Shown here piece after piece: positions 7,875-16,304 of a DNA stretch of 35,294 nt. The first letter of the stretch is position 1. The number at the start of each line of letters is the position of its first letter. The translations under genes were made by a program, and so were the position numbers. Under the pieces are notes generated by a model that saw only the letters and a list, made by a program, of their open reading frames with translations, had not been told where the DNA came from and ran no database searches. This DNA is from an uncultured beta proteobacterium (GTDB lineage Bacteria; Pseudomonadota; Gammaproteobacteria; Burkholderiales; Burkholderiaceae_E), in NCBI GenBank assembly GCA_903934295.1, contig CAIZNI010000035.1, positions 1-35,294 on the forward strand, given 5' to 3'.

Positions 7875-8147
7875 ATGCAGCAGACCGAGGCGATACGCCT
7901 CACCTACGAAGCCCTCTGGCTGGTGTTGCAGCTGTCGGGCCCGCCGATCATCGTCGCCTCGATCGTCGGGCTGGTGGTGGCCCTGGTGCAGGCGGCCACC
8001 CAGTTGCAGGAGCAGACCCTGCAGTACACGCTGAAGTTCATCGCGATCGTGCTGACGCTGCTGGCGACCGGCGCCTTTCTGGGCGGCTCGCTGCACTCGT
8101 TCGGCGACCGGATCTTCTCGGACTTCCCGTCGATGGTGCGGCGCTGA
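7875..8147 (+). CDS. sctS: SctS, T3SS export-gate membrane protein (FliQ/YscS family)
   Basis: A 90-residue protein with two membrane helices, the standard size of the family. It shows 'ALWLVLQLSGPPIIVASIVGLVVALVQAATQLQEQTLQYTLKFIAI', with the conserved Gly-Pro in the first helix and the 'QAATQLQEQT' loop. Four copies join SctR and SctT in the export gate. It sits between sctR and sctT with short gaps in the same operon. Confidence 0.96.
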   Translation: MQQTEAIRLTYEALWLVLQLSGPPIIVASIVGLVVALVQAATQLQEQTLQYTLKFIAIVLTLLATGAFLGGSLHSFGDRIFSDFPSMVRR

Positions 8148-8169
8148 GCACCGGCCCGGGACCGCAGCC

Positions 8170-8961
8170 ATGATGGATGCCTACACCCAGCTTGGCGATC
8201 TGGCCCTGCTGCTGGGCCTGTCGACGATTCGCCTGAGCGTCGCTTTCCTGCTGCTGCCGATGTTCACCCAGGAGTCGCTGCCAGGCGTGGTTCGCAACAG
8301 CCTGTTCGTCGGACTGGCGGTGATGACACTGGCGGTTCAGCCGCTGGCCGCGCCCGCGCAGATGGACCCGGGGCGCTGGATCGTGCTGTTCGGCAAGGAG
8401 GCCTTCATCGGACTGGCGATCGGCATCTTCGCCAGCAGCCTGCTCTGGGCGGTGGAGTCGGCCGGCATGCTGATCGACGGCAAGGCCGGTACCTCGATGG
8501 GCCAGATGGTCGACCCCCTGAGCGGCAACCAGACCTCGAACACCGGCCTGTTCCTCGCGCGGCTGGGCACCTATGTGTTCATGGCCTCGGGCGGCTTCAT
8601 GTTCCTGGTGGGGCTGCTGCTCGAGAGCTACGCGGTCTGGCCGGTGATCTCGACCCTGCCGCAGTTGCGCCCCGACGCCTCGGACAGTTTCGAGTCGGCG
8701 CTGGCGCGAATGATGCTGCTGATGCTGATGCTGGCCGCCCCGGTGCTGGTGGTGCTCTTCGTGGCCGATCTCGCGCTCGGTCTGATCAACCGCTACGCGC
8801 CCGGACTGAATCTGCTCACGATCGCGCCGGCGCTGAAATCGCTGCTGGCGGTCCTGCTACTGATGATGATGCTGGGCTCGATGATCGATCTGCTGGTCAA
8901 TGAATTCACCGTGCGCAACCTGGGCATCCTGCGCCTGATCGACAGTCTGTTTTCGCGCTGA
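8170..8961 (+). CDS. sctT: SctT, T3SS export-gate membrane protein (FliR/YscT family)
   Basis: A 263-residue multi-pass membrane protein. Family features are 'RLSVAFLLLPMFTQESLPGVVRNSL', 'GKEAFIGLAIGIFASSLLWAVESAGMLIDGKAGTSM' and 'DLALGLINRYAPGLNLL'. One copy caps the SctRST gate. Two adjacent ATG codons (8170 and 8173) could each start it. It is the last clearly recognised structural gene of the + strand operon; sctU, often next, is instead 12.6 kb away. Confidence 0.96.
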   Translation: MMDAYTQLGDLALLLGLSTIRLSVAFLLLPMFTQESLPGVVRNSLFVGLAVMTLAVQPLAAPAQMDPGRWIVLFGKEAFIGLAIGIFASSLLWAVESAGMLIDGKAGTSMGQMVDPLSGNQTSNTGLFLARLGTYVFMASGGFMFLVGLLLESYAVWPVISTLPQLRPDASDSFESALARMMLLMLMLAAPVLVVLFVADLALGLINRYAPGLNLLTIAPALKSLLAVLLLMMMLGSMIDLLVNEFTVRNLGILRLIDSLFSR

Positions 8962-8977
8962 GCCGCCCGGTCGGGTC

Positions 8978-8999
8978 ACACTAGGGTCGATCCCAGTGT
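8978..8999 (+). other. Hairpin between sctT and the downstream ORFs
   Basis: ACACT (8978-8982) and GGG (8984-8986) pair with CCC (8992-8994) and AGTGT (8995-8999), leaving one bulged A and a five-base loop. No T-run follows. It could attenuate transcription or protect the sctQRST message. Confidence 0.4.
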
Positions 9000-9053
9000 C
9001 GCGCCAGTCCCGGCCCGACTACACTTCGATCCAACAAGAACTGCGGGACCGCA

Positions 9054-9305
9054 ATGACTTCACTCGATGGCCTGAGCACCGGCCTGCCTTTCGCACTGCC
9101 GTCACTGGATGCCCTTGCCCCTGCGGCAGCGGGCCGCGATGACGCGCCGGTGCGTCCGGCCGAGGCAGGCCTGCGGTTCGACGGCTGGGCGGCGCGGCCA
9201 GGACAGGCCACGATCCTGGGCGACGTCCGCCAGCCGGGCCATTCGCCCGAACACCGGGCCATCGCCCAGTCGATCGCCGCGCAGCTGTTCGACCCGATCC
9301 GCTAG
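9054..9305 (+). CDS. Small unassigned ORF, or 5' part of a split gene
   Basis: An 83-residue ORF from ATG 9054 to TAG 9303-9305, not recognised. The N-terminal 30 residues are Leu/Ser/Ala/Pro-rich and uncharged, as in secreted T3SS substrates. The rest is mixed ('GQATILGDVRQPGHSPEHRAIAQSIAAQLFDPIR'). Codon use matches the neighbours. The same frame continues after the TAG through five sense codons into the next ORF, so these may be one gene of about 325 residues interrupted by an amber codon. It lies 92 bases after sctT in the same direction. Confidence 0.5.
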   Translation: MTSLDGLSTGLPFALPSLDALAPAAAGRDDAPVRPAEAGLRFDGWAARPGQATILGDVRQPGHSPEHRAIAQSIAAQLFDPIR

Positions 9306-9320
9306 GGCGCGGCACGGCCG

Positions 9321-10031
9321 ATGGTCGCCGCGACCGAACACCGCCTGAAGGCAGATCCCGCGTGGGAAGCGGCCGGCCAGCAACTGGTCACCGCACTGAC
9401 CGACCAGCCTGACGACGATCAGCGCGTCCGGTTGCTCGAACGGGTATGGGCCCGCTTCGGCGAAGGGCAGTACCCCGTCTTCATCCAGCTTCTGTGTGCC
9501 ATCGAGCAGTTCGGCGACACCCGTGCGCGCGCGGTCGTCGCCCAGACCCTGGCCTCGGCGCTGGCCAGCGCCCGCCTGCCGGCCGGGCGCCTGCCGGCCT
9601 GGGGCGCAGCCCGCTGGTCGCCAGCGGCTTCACCGGACGCAATGACCGCCTTGCTGCTGCCGGGACTCGCGGCGGCACCGGCGCCAGCCGCGATGGCACG
9701 GCGCGCCGGTCCGATCGAATTTCTGTGCGCTTGGCTGCTGCAACCGGGCGACAAGCCGACACTGGCGCGGGCCGATTTCGAGTTCGCCCTGCAGCGGCTC
9801 ATCGAACTGTTCAATGCCTCGGCAAGCGCCCGGCGGCTCTACACGGAACTGATGCTTTCCGAAGCCAGTGATCCGCTGGAAGGCGGCTTCAGCCGCCAGA
9901 CCCGCGGGCTGATCGAGACCATCGCCCGCCAATGGAGCGCTGCCGACACGCCGCGGCAAGTGGTGTCGCAGGCCCTGTCGTCGGTCGCGGGCCCGGCGCG
10001 CTTCGGCGCGCCCGACTGGGCGCCGCGCTGA
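9321..10031 (+). CDS. Unassigned, mostly helical T3SS-locus protein
   Basis: A 236-residue ORF starting at ATG 9321; an AGGGCG about 11 bases upstream is a weak ribosome site. It is not recognised. It is rich in Ala, Leu and Arg and appears wholly helical: 'VRLLERVWARFGEGQYPVFIQLLCAIEQFGD', an Ala/Pro linker near 95-125, then 'GPIEFLCAWLLQPGD' and 'FALQRLIELFNASASARRLYTELML'. It has no signal peptide or membrane segment. Its place at the end of the sctQRST operon suggests a cytosolic T3SS accessory factor. A gatekeeper (SctW-type) is one possibility that the sequence does not prove. It shares a frame with the preceding ORF. Confidence 0.6.
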   Translation: MVAATEHRLKADPAWEAAGQQLVTALTDQPDDDQRVRLLERVWARFGEGQYPVFIQLLCAIEQFGDTRARAVVAQTLASALASARLPAGRLPAWGAARWSPAASPDAMTALLLPGLAAAPAPAAMARRAGPIEFLCAWLLQPGDKPTLARADFEFALQRLIELFNASASARRLYTELMLSEASDPLEGGFSRQTRGLIETIARQWSAADTPRQVVSQALSSVAGPARFGAPDWAPR

Positions 10032-10067
10032 TCCGGCCAGACCGGTCGGCCCGGACGACCGAATGCT

Positions 10068-11168
10068 TCACTCGTCGGCGAGCCGGATGTCACCCAGGAC
10101 AATGCCGCGCTCGCGCAGGCGCTTGCCGAGTTCGACGAAGCTTTGGGCCACCGACTCGCGCGAGCCCGCACTGGAACTCACCACCAGGTTGAGCACGCCG
10201 GCTTCACGCGTCAGGACGATCTGTTCGATCGGGCCGCTGCCGGCGGGAAAGGTCATTCTTACCGCCTGATCGGCCCCCGCGGCCAGTGGCGCCTGACGCA
10301 GCAGCCAGCCGGCCAGCGCCGCAGTGTCCATGCCCGCCCGCGGCTGGCCCGGAACCGGCGGCGCGATGACAACCGAACCGCCGGAATCCGCTCGCCAGCC
10401 CTGCGCGGGCGGCAGGGCGGAATCAAGACCGGCAAGCGGATCCCCGGACTCGGCCGATTCCCGCGCGACGGGCGCGGGATGCGTCGCCACTGTCGCGACA
10501 GCCGGCGGCCTTGCGGGGGGTTCCAGCGCGTCGGCGGGGGGCATGAGCGCGTCGGCGGCGGGTTCGAGCACGTCGGCGAACGCACGAATCATCACGAATT
10601 CGCCCGGTGTCGCGTCGGCCGTCAGGACGCTCGCAGGCTCCCCGCTGATCGCAGACCTGGCCATCGGCGAGGGCATTGCGTCGGACCGGGAGTCGCCCGC
10701 CGGCGCAGGATGGCCCGGCCAGACCTCGCCAGCGGCCAGACCGTCGGCAGACAACCCATCGTCGGCCGCGGGCCTCGCATCGACGCCCGATGACTGCGCC
10801 ACCGCCGAGCGGTCCTCGGCACCGGACGCACAAGCGGCGTGCGGCCGGTCGGTGACGCTCGCCGACACCGCTCCCGGTGCGTCACGACCGGTCGGTGAAA
10901 GGACGCGGTCGGCGGCCGGCAGCGCCGGTCCACCGACCGGCAAGCCGATCACCGCCGGATCGGCCGCGGCAATGGGCTCTTCCCCCGGCCGCCGCGGGGC
11001 TTCAAGCGTCGGCGCTGATCCATCCCCGAGGGGCGCCGAGGGCGCCGGTGACACCGGCTCGCGGGTGGCCAGGACACGCTCGAAGCGCTCGCGCGCCTGC
11101 CCGCAAGCGCCACGATCGGTGGCGATTGCGGCAACAGCGCCAGCGGTGTCGGGTACACGATTCGTCAT
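10068..11168 (-). CDS. sctP: SctP-like needle-length regulator (T3S4 domain)
   Basis: 366 residues from the ATG at 11168-11166, which overlaps the sctO stop (ATGA). The open frame extends further upstream but inside sctO, so this start is preferred. Residues 1-255 are low-complexity, Ala/Pro/Asp-rich and probably disordered. The last 110 or so residues are folded and resemble the FliK/HpaP/SctP C-terminal domain: 'LAGWLLRQAPLA', 'VRMTFPAGSGPIEQIVLTREAGVLNLVVSS', 'LGKRLRERGI'. That domain contacts SctU to switch substrate class, while the disordered part acts as ruler. It is last in the - strand operon, right after sctO, the expected place. Confidence 0.75.
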   Translation of the reverse strand: MTNRVPDTAGAVAAIATDRGACGQARERFERVLATREPVSPAPSAPLGDGSAPTLEAPRRPGEEPIAAADPAVIGLPVGGPALPAADRVLSPTGRDAPGAVSASVTDRPHAACASGAEDRSAVAQSSGVDARPAADDGLSADGLAAGEVWPGHPAPAGDSRSDAMPSPMARSAISGEPASVLTADATPGEFVMIRAFADVLEPAADALMPPADALEPPARPPAVATVATHPAPVARESAESGDPLAGLDSALPPAQGWRADSGGSVVIAPPVPGQPRAGMDTAALAGWLLRQAPLAAGADQAVRMTFPAGSGPIEQIVLTREAGVLNLVVSSSAGSRESVAQSFVELGKRLRERGIVLGDIRLADE

Positions 11169-11647
11169 CTCTGCCTCGCCCTGGCCGCGCTGGCCAGTGA
11201 ATCCGCTGCTTCTTCGAACGCCGCTTCCTCGCGCACCGCGCGCCAGCGACGATCGGTCTGCGCCTGGCGCTGCTCGAGCGCCTCGCACACGGCCCGCTCG
11301 CGCGCCCAGCGCATCTGCGCCTGCGCCAGCCGCTCCCGGGCCGACACCGACTGGGTGCGGCACCAGTCGACATACTCCTGCGCCTGCCGGCTGCCACGGG
11401 CGAAATCCTCGCGACGGGCATCGATGGTGGGCATCAGCCGATGCACACGCTCGGCCGACGACTGCGTCCAGTCGCGAAACGCCTGCGCCGCCGCATTCCA
11501 GTCAGTCTGCATGGACTCGGCCTTGGCCAGGGTGGACGCGGCCTGTTCGAACTCGCGCCGTCGTTCGGCCATCTCACGCTCGGCGAGCTGACGGCGCAAC
11601 TGGCGCAGGCGCAGCATCTTCGCCCCCGACTCATCGGGCCGGTTCAT
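11165..11647 (-). CDS. sctO: SctO, T3SS central stalk protein
   Basis: A 160-residue protein that is almost entirely charged coiled coil: 'LRLRQLRRQLAEREMAERRREFEQAASTLAKAE' and later 'ERLAQAQMRWARERAVCEALEQRQAQTDRRW'. This is the shape of YscO/HrpD/FliJ, the stalk that couples the SctN ATPase to SctV. Sequence conservation in the family is low, so the call rests on size, coiled coil and its place between sctN and sctP. It overlaps both neighbours by 4 bases. Confidence 0.82.
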   Translation of the reverse strand: MNRPDESGAKMLRLRQLRRQLAEREMAERRREFEQAASTLAKAESMQTDWNAAAQAFRDWTQSSAERVHRLMPTIDARREDFARGSRQAQEYVDWCRTQSVSARERLAQAQMRWARERAVCEALEQRQAQTDRRWRAVREEAAFEEAADSLASAARARQR

Positions 11648-12996
11648 GTCAGGATCTGCCCCAGCCCGCGGATGGTGGCGTCGAAGTCGCCCACCTCGTC
11701 GGCGCGCTGCGTGAGCAGGGCACGGATCGCCGGCAGGCGCGCAATCGCCGCATCGGCCACCGGATCGGAGCCCGCCTTGTACTCACCCACCTGCAGCATG
11801 AACTCGATCTCGGCGTGCTTGGCGAGCAACTGCCGCACCATCGTCGCGGCCATGCGATGGGGTGGACGGGCCACCCGATTGAAGACCCGGCTCAGGCTGT
11901 CGAGGACATCGATCGCCGGATAGCGGAACTGCTGCGCGAGCTTGCGCGACAGCATGATGTGGCCGTCCAGGATCGACCGCACTTCCTCGCCGATCGGATC
12001 GGCGGTGTCCTCATCTTCGATCAGCACCGAATAGAAGGCGGTGATCGATCCCCGGTCATCGTTGCCGGTGCGCTCGAACAGGCGCGGCAGTTCAGCGAAC
12101 ACCGAGGGTGGAAAACCGCGCCGCACCGCCGGCTCACCGGCGGCCAGGCCGATCTCGCGCAGCGCCCGCGCAAACCGGGTGACCGAATCCATCATCAGCA
12201 GCACATCGGCACCCTGCGCGCGAAAGCCCTCGGCGATCGCGGTCGCCACATGCGCGGCACGGGTGCGCTCCATGGCCGGCCGATCCGAGGTGGAGACGAC
12301 CAGCACCGTGCGCCGCAGCGCCTCGGGGCCCAGGCATTCGTCGATGAACTCCCGCACTTCGCGGCCGCGCTCGCCGATCAGCGCCACCACATTGACATGA
12401 CTGCGGCTTTGCCGGGCGAGCATGCCCAGCAGCGTGCTCTTGCCCACGCCCGCCCCCGCGAACACCCCGACCCGCTGGCCGACACCCACCGTCATCAGAC
12501 TGTCGATCGCGCGCACGCCGGTCGGAAAGATCCGATCGATCGGGCGGCGGGTGAGCGGATTGGGCGCCGGCGCAAAGACCGGTCGACGCGCCATGGCCGC
12601 CGGCAAAGGCGCACCGCCATCGATCGGCACGCCGCGCCCGTCGAGCACACGGCCGAGCAGCTCGGGGCCCACCGCCACGGTGAGCTCGCGCGCCGCCACC
12701 ATCACCTCGGCGGCCAGCGACACGCCCTGCATCGGGGCCAGCGGCATCAGCAGCGCATGGCCACCCGACAGGCCCACGACCTCGGCGCCCATGCGCACAC
12801 CGGAGTCGGGGTCGATGATGTCGCATTGCTGACCGATGCTGGCGTCGAGTCCGGCCACCCGCAGGGTGGCGCCGATCGCCTCGACGACCCGCCCGCGGCG
12901 CCGGGTGGTGCGCACCTGCGCGAGCGCCCGCAGCAGCGGATCATCGGCCGATGCCGGCACGGCCGACGCGGCCGCCATCGATGCGAGCTCATTCAT
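11644..12996 (-). CDS. sctN: SctN, T3SS ATPase
   Basis: 450 residues from the ATG at 12996. Upstream in-frame ATG codons lie inside sctL and are less likely. Walker A is 'GAGVGKST' (181-188), Walker B 'VLLMMD' (265-270) and the catalytic Glu is in 'IGERGREV' (about 209), all intact. It also has 'NPLTRRPIDRIFPTGVRAIDSLMTVGVGQRVG', a hallmark of the FliI/YscN family. It hydrolyses ATP to strip chaperones and unfold substrates at the base of the injectisome. The start overlaps the end of sctL by 8 bases, and the stop overlaps sctO by 4. Confidence 0.96.
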   Translation of the reverse strand: MNELASMAAASAVPASADDPLLRALAQVRTTRRRGRVVEAIGATLRVAGLDASIGQQCDIIDPDSGVRMGAEVVGLSGGHALLMPLAPMQGVSLAAEVMVAARELTVAVGPELLGRVLDGRGVPIDGGAPLPAAMARRPVFAPAPNPLTRRPIDRIFPTGVRAIDSLMTVGVGQRVGVFAGAGVGKSTLLGMLARQSRSHVNVVALIGERGREVREFIDECLGPEALRRTVLVVSTSDRPAMERTRAAHVATAIAEGFRAQGADVLLMMDSVTRFARALREIGLAAGEPAVRRGFPPSVFAELPRLFERTGNDDRGSITAFYSVLIEDEDTADPIGEEVRSILDGHIMLSRKLAQQFRYPAIDVLDSLSRVFNRVARPPHRMAATMVRQLLAKHAEIEFMLQVGEYKAGSDPVADAAIARLPAIRALLTQRADEVGDFDATIRGLGQILT

Positions 12997-13627
12997 GATC
13001 GGGCGTGACTTCGCGCATTTGTGCCATCGCACCGGACAGCGCCAGACCGATCGCTTCCAGCTGGACCGGCAGTCCGGTCTCCAGCAACCCCGAGCCGGTG
13101 TCGATCTCGCAATCGAAAGGACCGAGCGCCTCGCCAGCGATCACCTGAACCCTGGGATGACCCGAGCGCAGATGCGCACCGACGGCATCGATCAGTTCCG
13201 GCGCGACACGCACGCGAACCGGCTCGACCGGATCGAGTTCGGTGAGCGCCCGGCTGGCCATCGCGCCGACCATCGCCGCCGGACCGAGATCGCCGGCGAT
13301 GCGATCGACGATCGACATCGCCAGGCTCACCACCCGCGCCTGCATCAGCGCGCGCTCGGCGGCCAGCGCCTCGTCGAGCCGCCCGATGGCCCGCCCCAGG
13401 GCCTGGTCGGCATCGCGCCGGGCCTGCGCCATGCCCTGGTCGTATCCCTGGCGTTGCGCCCGCGTGCGCAGCGCCTCGCACTCGGCGTCGAGCGCTTCGC
13501 GCAGATCGCCGATGCGCCGCAACATGCCCACCGCCTCATCGACCGCCGACACCTGATCGCGCTTGATCAGCGGGCGGTCGGTGGTCAGCGTGAGTTCGGG
13601 ACTGCGAAACAGGGTCAGCCGGGTCAT
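12989..13627 (-). CDS. sctL: SctL, T3SS ATPase regulator (stator)
   Basis: 212 residues from the ATG at 13627-13625, which overlaps the sctK stop by 4 bases. The helical N-terminal half has 'LREALDAECEALRTRAQRQGYDQGMAQARRDADQAL'. The C-terminal half is FliH/YscL-like ('VSLAMSIVDRIAGDLGP', 'ELDPVEPVRVRVAPELIDAV', 'VIAGEALGPFDCEIDTGSGLLETGL'). It links SctN to the SctQ pods and restrains the ATPase. The position directly before sctN is standard. Confidence 0.9.
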   Translation of the reverse strand: MTRLTLFRSPELTLTTDRPLIKRDQVSAVDEAVGMLRRIGDLREALDAECEALRTRAQRQGYDQGMAQARRDADQALGRAIGRLDEALAAERALMQARVVSLAMSIVDRIAGDLGPAAMVGAMASRALTELDPVEPVRVRVAPELIDAVGAHLRSGHPRVQVIAGEALGPFDCEIDTGSGLLETGLPVQLEAIGLALSGAMAQMREVTPDHE

Positions 13628-14280
13628 CGCGCGCCCCCCGCAAATACCGACGCCGCGTCCGGGCCCGCGCGCCAGAGCATTCGCGCATCGTCGGCGACCC
13701 GGCGCAAGTCGGCAGCGTCTGCCTGCGCAAGCGCGTCGGACGCCGGAAAGAGCAAGGCCAGCCTTTCCAGAACGGCGTCCGGACAGTCGGCCGTGCGCAG
13801 CAGCACCTCGCCGCCCAGTTCGAGCAGATCGGCCACCGGATCGGCCGACCACGGCCGGGTCGACAGCGCAGGGCGTCCGGCACACAGGCGGGTGATCAGG
13901 TCCAGCCGCGCTTCGCCGATCTCGAAGGCCACCAGCGACAGCAGCACGCCGTCGATCGAGCGACGCAGGGGCCGGGCCCGCACCATCGCACCGGCCAGGA
14001 GGGCGAGCTCCCGGCGCGACTCGCGGCTGGCTTCGGCCCAGTCCGGCAAGGCGCCCAGCGCGGTCACGGCGCCATCGAGCAGGCCGGCGCGCCGCTCCCA
14101 GGCGGCGGCCAGCATCGCACGCCCGTGTCCGCCGACGTCCTCACGCAGCGGCGAGCGCGAGGCGTCGGCCTCGTAGGCGATCGAACCGAGCAGGCGGGCA
14201 TCGCGACACCAGCGCTCGCGCGCGTCACGGGCCCGCGCCAGGCGCTGGGCCGCAGACTCGGCCGTCTGCACGTCGGTCAC
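13624..14280 (-). CDS. sctK: SctK, T3SS sorting-platform adaptor
   Basis: A 218-residue soluble protein starting with GTG at 14280, which overlaps the sctJ stop (GTGA). It is mostly helical, with several Leu/Arg-rich helices ('LDGVLLSLVAFEIGEARLDLITRLC' type pattern near the middle). Sequence alone would not identify it. The call rests on its place between sctJ and sctL, on its size, and on SctK being the poorly conserved member of this gene string. SctK joins the SctD cytoplasmic ring to SctQ. Confidence 0.7.
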   Translation of the reverse strand: MTDVQTAESAAQRLARARDARERWCRDARLLGSIAYEADASRSPLREDVGGHGRAMLAAAWERRAGLLDGAVTALGALPDWAEASRESRRELALLAGAMVRARPLRRSIDGVLLSLVAFEIGEARLDLITRLCAGRPALSTRPWSADPVADLLELGGEVLLRTADCPDAVLERLALLFPASDALAQADAADLRRVADDARMLWRAGPDAASVFAGGAR

Positions 14281-15020
14281 TTGGCCGCCAGCCGCAGGCG
14301 CCAGCGGCGCTCGCGCAGATACCAGACACCCGCCAGCAGCACCAGCACCACTGCCCCGGCAGCGGCATAGATCATCCGGTCAGCGCCCCCACCGGCCGCC
14401 GCGCGCGACGGGCCGCCGGCGGGGTTGCGCGCGCTCTGCAGGGGCTCGCGGGTGGGAAAGAGCGAGACGGTCACGTTGTCGTAGGTCAATCCCTCGACAC
14501 TGTTGACCACCAGCGCCTTGATCTGACCGACCTGACCGCTCAGATCAGTCCCCGAGCGGTGCTTGACCATGACCGACGCCGACGCACTGCGCGACTTGTC
14601 GGACAGCGGATCGCGCTCGGGCACCGCCAGGTGGACGCGCGCCACCACCACGCCGTCGATCGCCGAAATAGTGCTCGAGAGCTCCTGGGTCAGGCCATAG
14701 ATCAGGCGCGCCCGCTCCTCCAGCGGCGACGAGACGAAGCCTTCTTTCTTGAATACCCGGCCCAGCGATTCGAACTCGTCGCGCGGCAGGCCCTCGGCGC
14801 GCAGCGTCTCGACCGCCCGGCCGAAATCATCGCGAGCCACCTGGATCACCCAGTTGCCCGGATCCTTGCTGCTCTTGGCCGCCTCGATGCCCGCCCCCTG
14901 AAGCGCGGCCACCATCTCGTTGGCCTGGCGCTCGGTGAGCTTCGTGTACAGGTCCATCTCGTTGCAGGCGCTGAGCACAAAGCAGATGGCCAGCAGCAGA
15001 AGTCTTTGCAGCAGTGTCAT
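14277..15020 (-). CDS. sctJ: SctJ, T3SS inner-membrane ring lipoprotein
   Basis: A 247-residue lipoprotein with a signal peptide ending in a lipobox (Leu-Ser-Ala-Cys, Cys19). Two periplasmic ring-building domains of the YscJ/PrgK/FliF type follow: 'LYTKLTERQANEMVAALQGAGIEA', 'VARDDFGRAVETLRAEGLPRDEFESLGRVF', 'IDGVVVARVHLAVPERDPL' and 'VNSVEGLTYDNVTVSLFP'. A C-terminal membrane helix is at about 215-235. It forms the inner-membrane MS ring with SctD. It lies 12 bases after sctD. Confidence 0.96.
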   Translation of the reverse strand: MTLLQRLLLLAICFVLSACNEMDLYTKLTERQANEMVAALQGAGIEAAKSSKDPGNWVIQVARDDFGRAVETLRAEGLPRDEFESLGRVFKKEGFVSSPLEERARLIYGLTQELSSTISAIDGVVVARVHLAVPERDPLSDKSRSASASVMVKHRSGTDLSGQVGQIKALVVNSVEGLTYDNVTVSLFPTREPLQSARNPAGGPSRAAAGGGADRMIYAAAGAVVLVLLAGVWYLRERRWRLRLAAK

Positions 15021-15032
15021 GACCCTGTTTCC

Positions 15033-16304
15033 TCAGATCGCCAGTCGGGTGGTTTCGCCGTCGCGCTGCAGTTCGACCTCGCCCTGGTCGATGCGCACGA
15101 TGCGATGCCCGGTGGGCAGGATGGCGCCGACGAAATAGCGCGCGCCGTCGGCGGTGACCACATGGCCGCGGGGCCCGTAGGAGACGCTCACCACCCGCTT
15201 GCCCGGATCGTCGGGGACCAGCGGACCGCGCGCCACCGGACGCGGCGTGGCCGCCGTCGACTGAACCTTCAATCCGGCCAGACCGGGAACGTCGCGCCGC
15301 ACCGCGGCCTCGGTCCGTCGCACCCGATCGGGATCGACCTCACGCAGCGTCGCCTCGACCACGCCCCGGCCGATGTGACGCACCTCGGCACTCAGTCCGT
15401 TGACGCGAAAGACGTCCGACACCTGCCGCACCAGTTGCTCGCCGGTGGTCACGTCCACGAAGGCCTTGCTGCCCGAGCGGGAGACGAGATCGGCCACCCG
15501 GGCCCGCTCGGCATCGGTCTGGACAAAGCCGCGCACCACCGGCGTGTCACCGGCCCCGGACTCGACGACCAGCGTGACATGTCCCTGGCTCGCCAAATCG
15601 CTGCGCAGCCGATCCATCGCCCCGCTTGCCGAACCCACGCCGAACGCCTGCGAGACCGACGACAGCACCACCACCGACAGCGCCGCCACCAGGCTCGCGC
15701 CGAGCACGATCGGCACCGGCCAGCGCGATGAGGCCCAGCGCGCCGCCGGAATCCGCTGGCGCGCCCATCGCGCACTCAGGCCGGCGGCCAGCACGCGTTC
15801 ACCCGGCGCGGCGAGCAAAGTGCCGTGCGCCTGATCGCCATCGGGCGAAACCGCGTGGCGGGAAAGCGGCAGCACTGCCTGCGCGGAAGACTGGCGACGC
15901 TCGGCCAGCCGGCTGGCCAGCCGGCGGCATTCGGTCCAGCCACGCCCTCGCGCCGGACCGACCGCCAGCATCGCGTCACCCAGGGAGAAGGGCACCAGAC
16001 GCGGCAGCTCGACCGACTGACCCTCGCCGACCACCACCCCGAGCAGGTCGGCCTGGCCGCGCTCGACCTGCAGCCGGATGCCTTCCTCACGGAGCATCAG
16101 GCTGGCCCGCAGGCCGTCTATCGAGCGGTGACGGATCACCACTTCGTTGTCGAGTTCATAGCCGATGCTGACCCGGCGGCCGGGTTCGAGCACCACCCGC
16201 GAGCCGGCCCGCGGTCCGGCCACCACCGCCAGCACGATGCGGGCATCGGCCGCCCCGCGGGGCGCGGGCGTGCGAGACTCGTCCGGCATTGAGGGGGTCA
16301 GCAT
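15033..16304 (-). CDS. sctD: SctD, T3SS inner-membrane ring protein
   Basis: A 423-residue single-pass membrane protein. The N-terminal cytoplasmic domain (about 20-120) is FHA-like ('RVSIGYELDNEVVIRH'). A linker leads to a membrane helix at about 196-217, and the periplasmic part (about 220-423) carries BON/ring-building repeats ('VVRGFVQTDAERARVADLVSRSGSKAFVDV'). The start ATG 16304 has GGAG about seven bases upstream and overlaps the end of sctC by 7 bases. It matches YscD/PrgH/HrpQ in order and topology. Confidence 0.9.
   Translation of the reverse strand: MLTPSMPDESRTPAPRGAADARIVLAVVAGPRAGSRVVLEPGRRVSIGYELDNEVVIRHRSIDGLRASLMLREEGIRLQVERGQADLLGVVVGEGQSVELPRLVPFSLGDAMLAVGPARGRGWTECRRLASRLAERRQSSAQAVLPLSRHAVSPDGDQAHGTLLAAPGERVLAAGLSARWARQRIPAARWASSRWPVPIVLGASLVAALSVVVLSSVSQAFGVGSASGAMDRLRSDLASQGHVTLVVESGAGDTPVVRGFVQTDAERARVADLVSRSGSKAFVDVTTGEQLVRQVSDVFRVNGLSAEVRHIGRGVVEATLREVDPDRVRRTEAAVRRDVPGLAGLKVQSTAATPRPVARGPLVPDDPGKRVVSVSYGPRGHVVTADGARYFVGAILPTGHRIVRIDQGEVELQRDGETTRLAI

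Noticed and set aside
10324-13008. Long + strand open frame (894 codons) across sctP, sctO and sctN
   Set aside because: It is antisense to genes with clear family motifs. Its translation is Arg/His/Gly-rich low-complexity sequence typical of shadows in GC-rich DNA.
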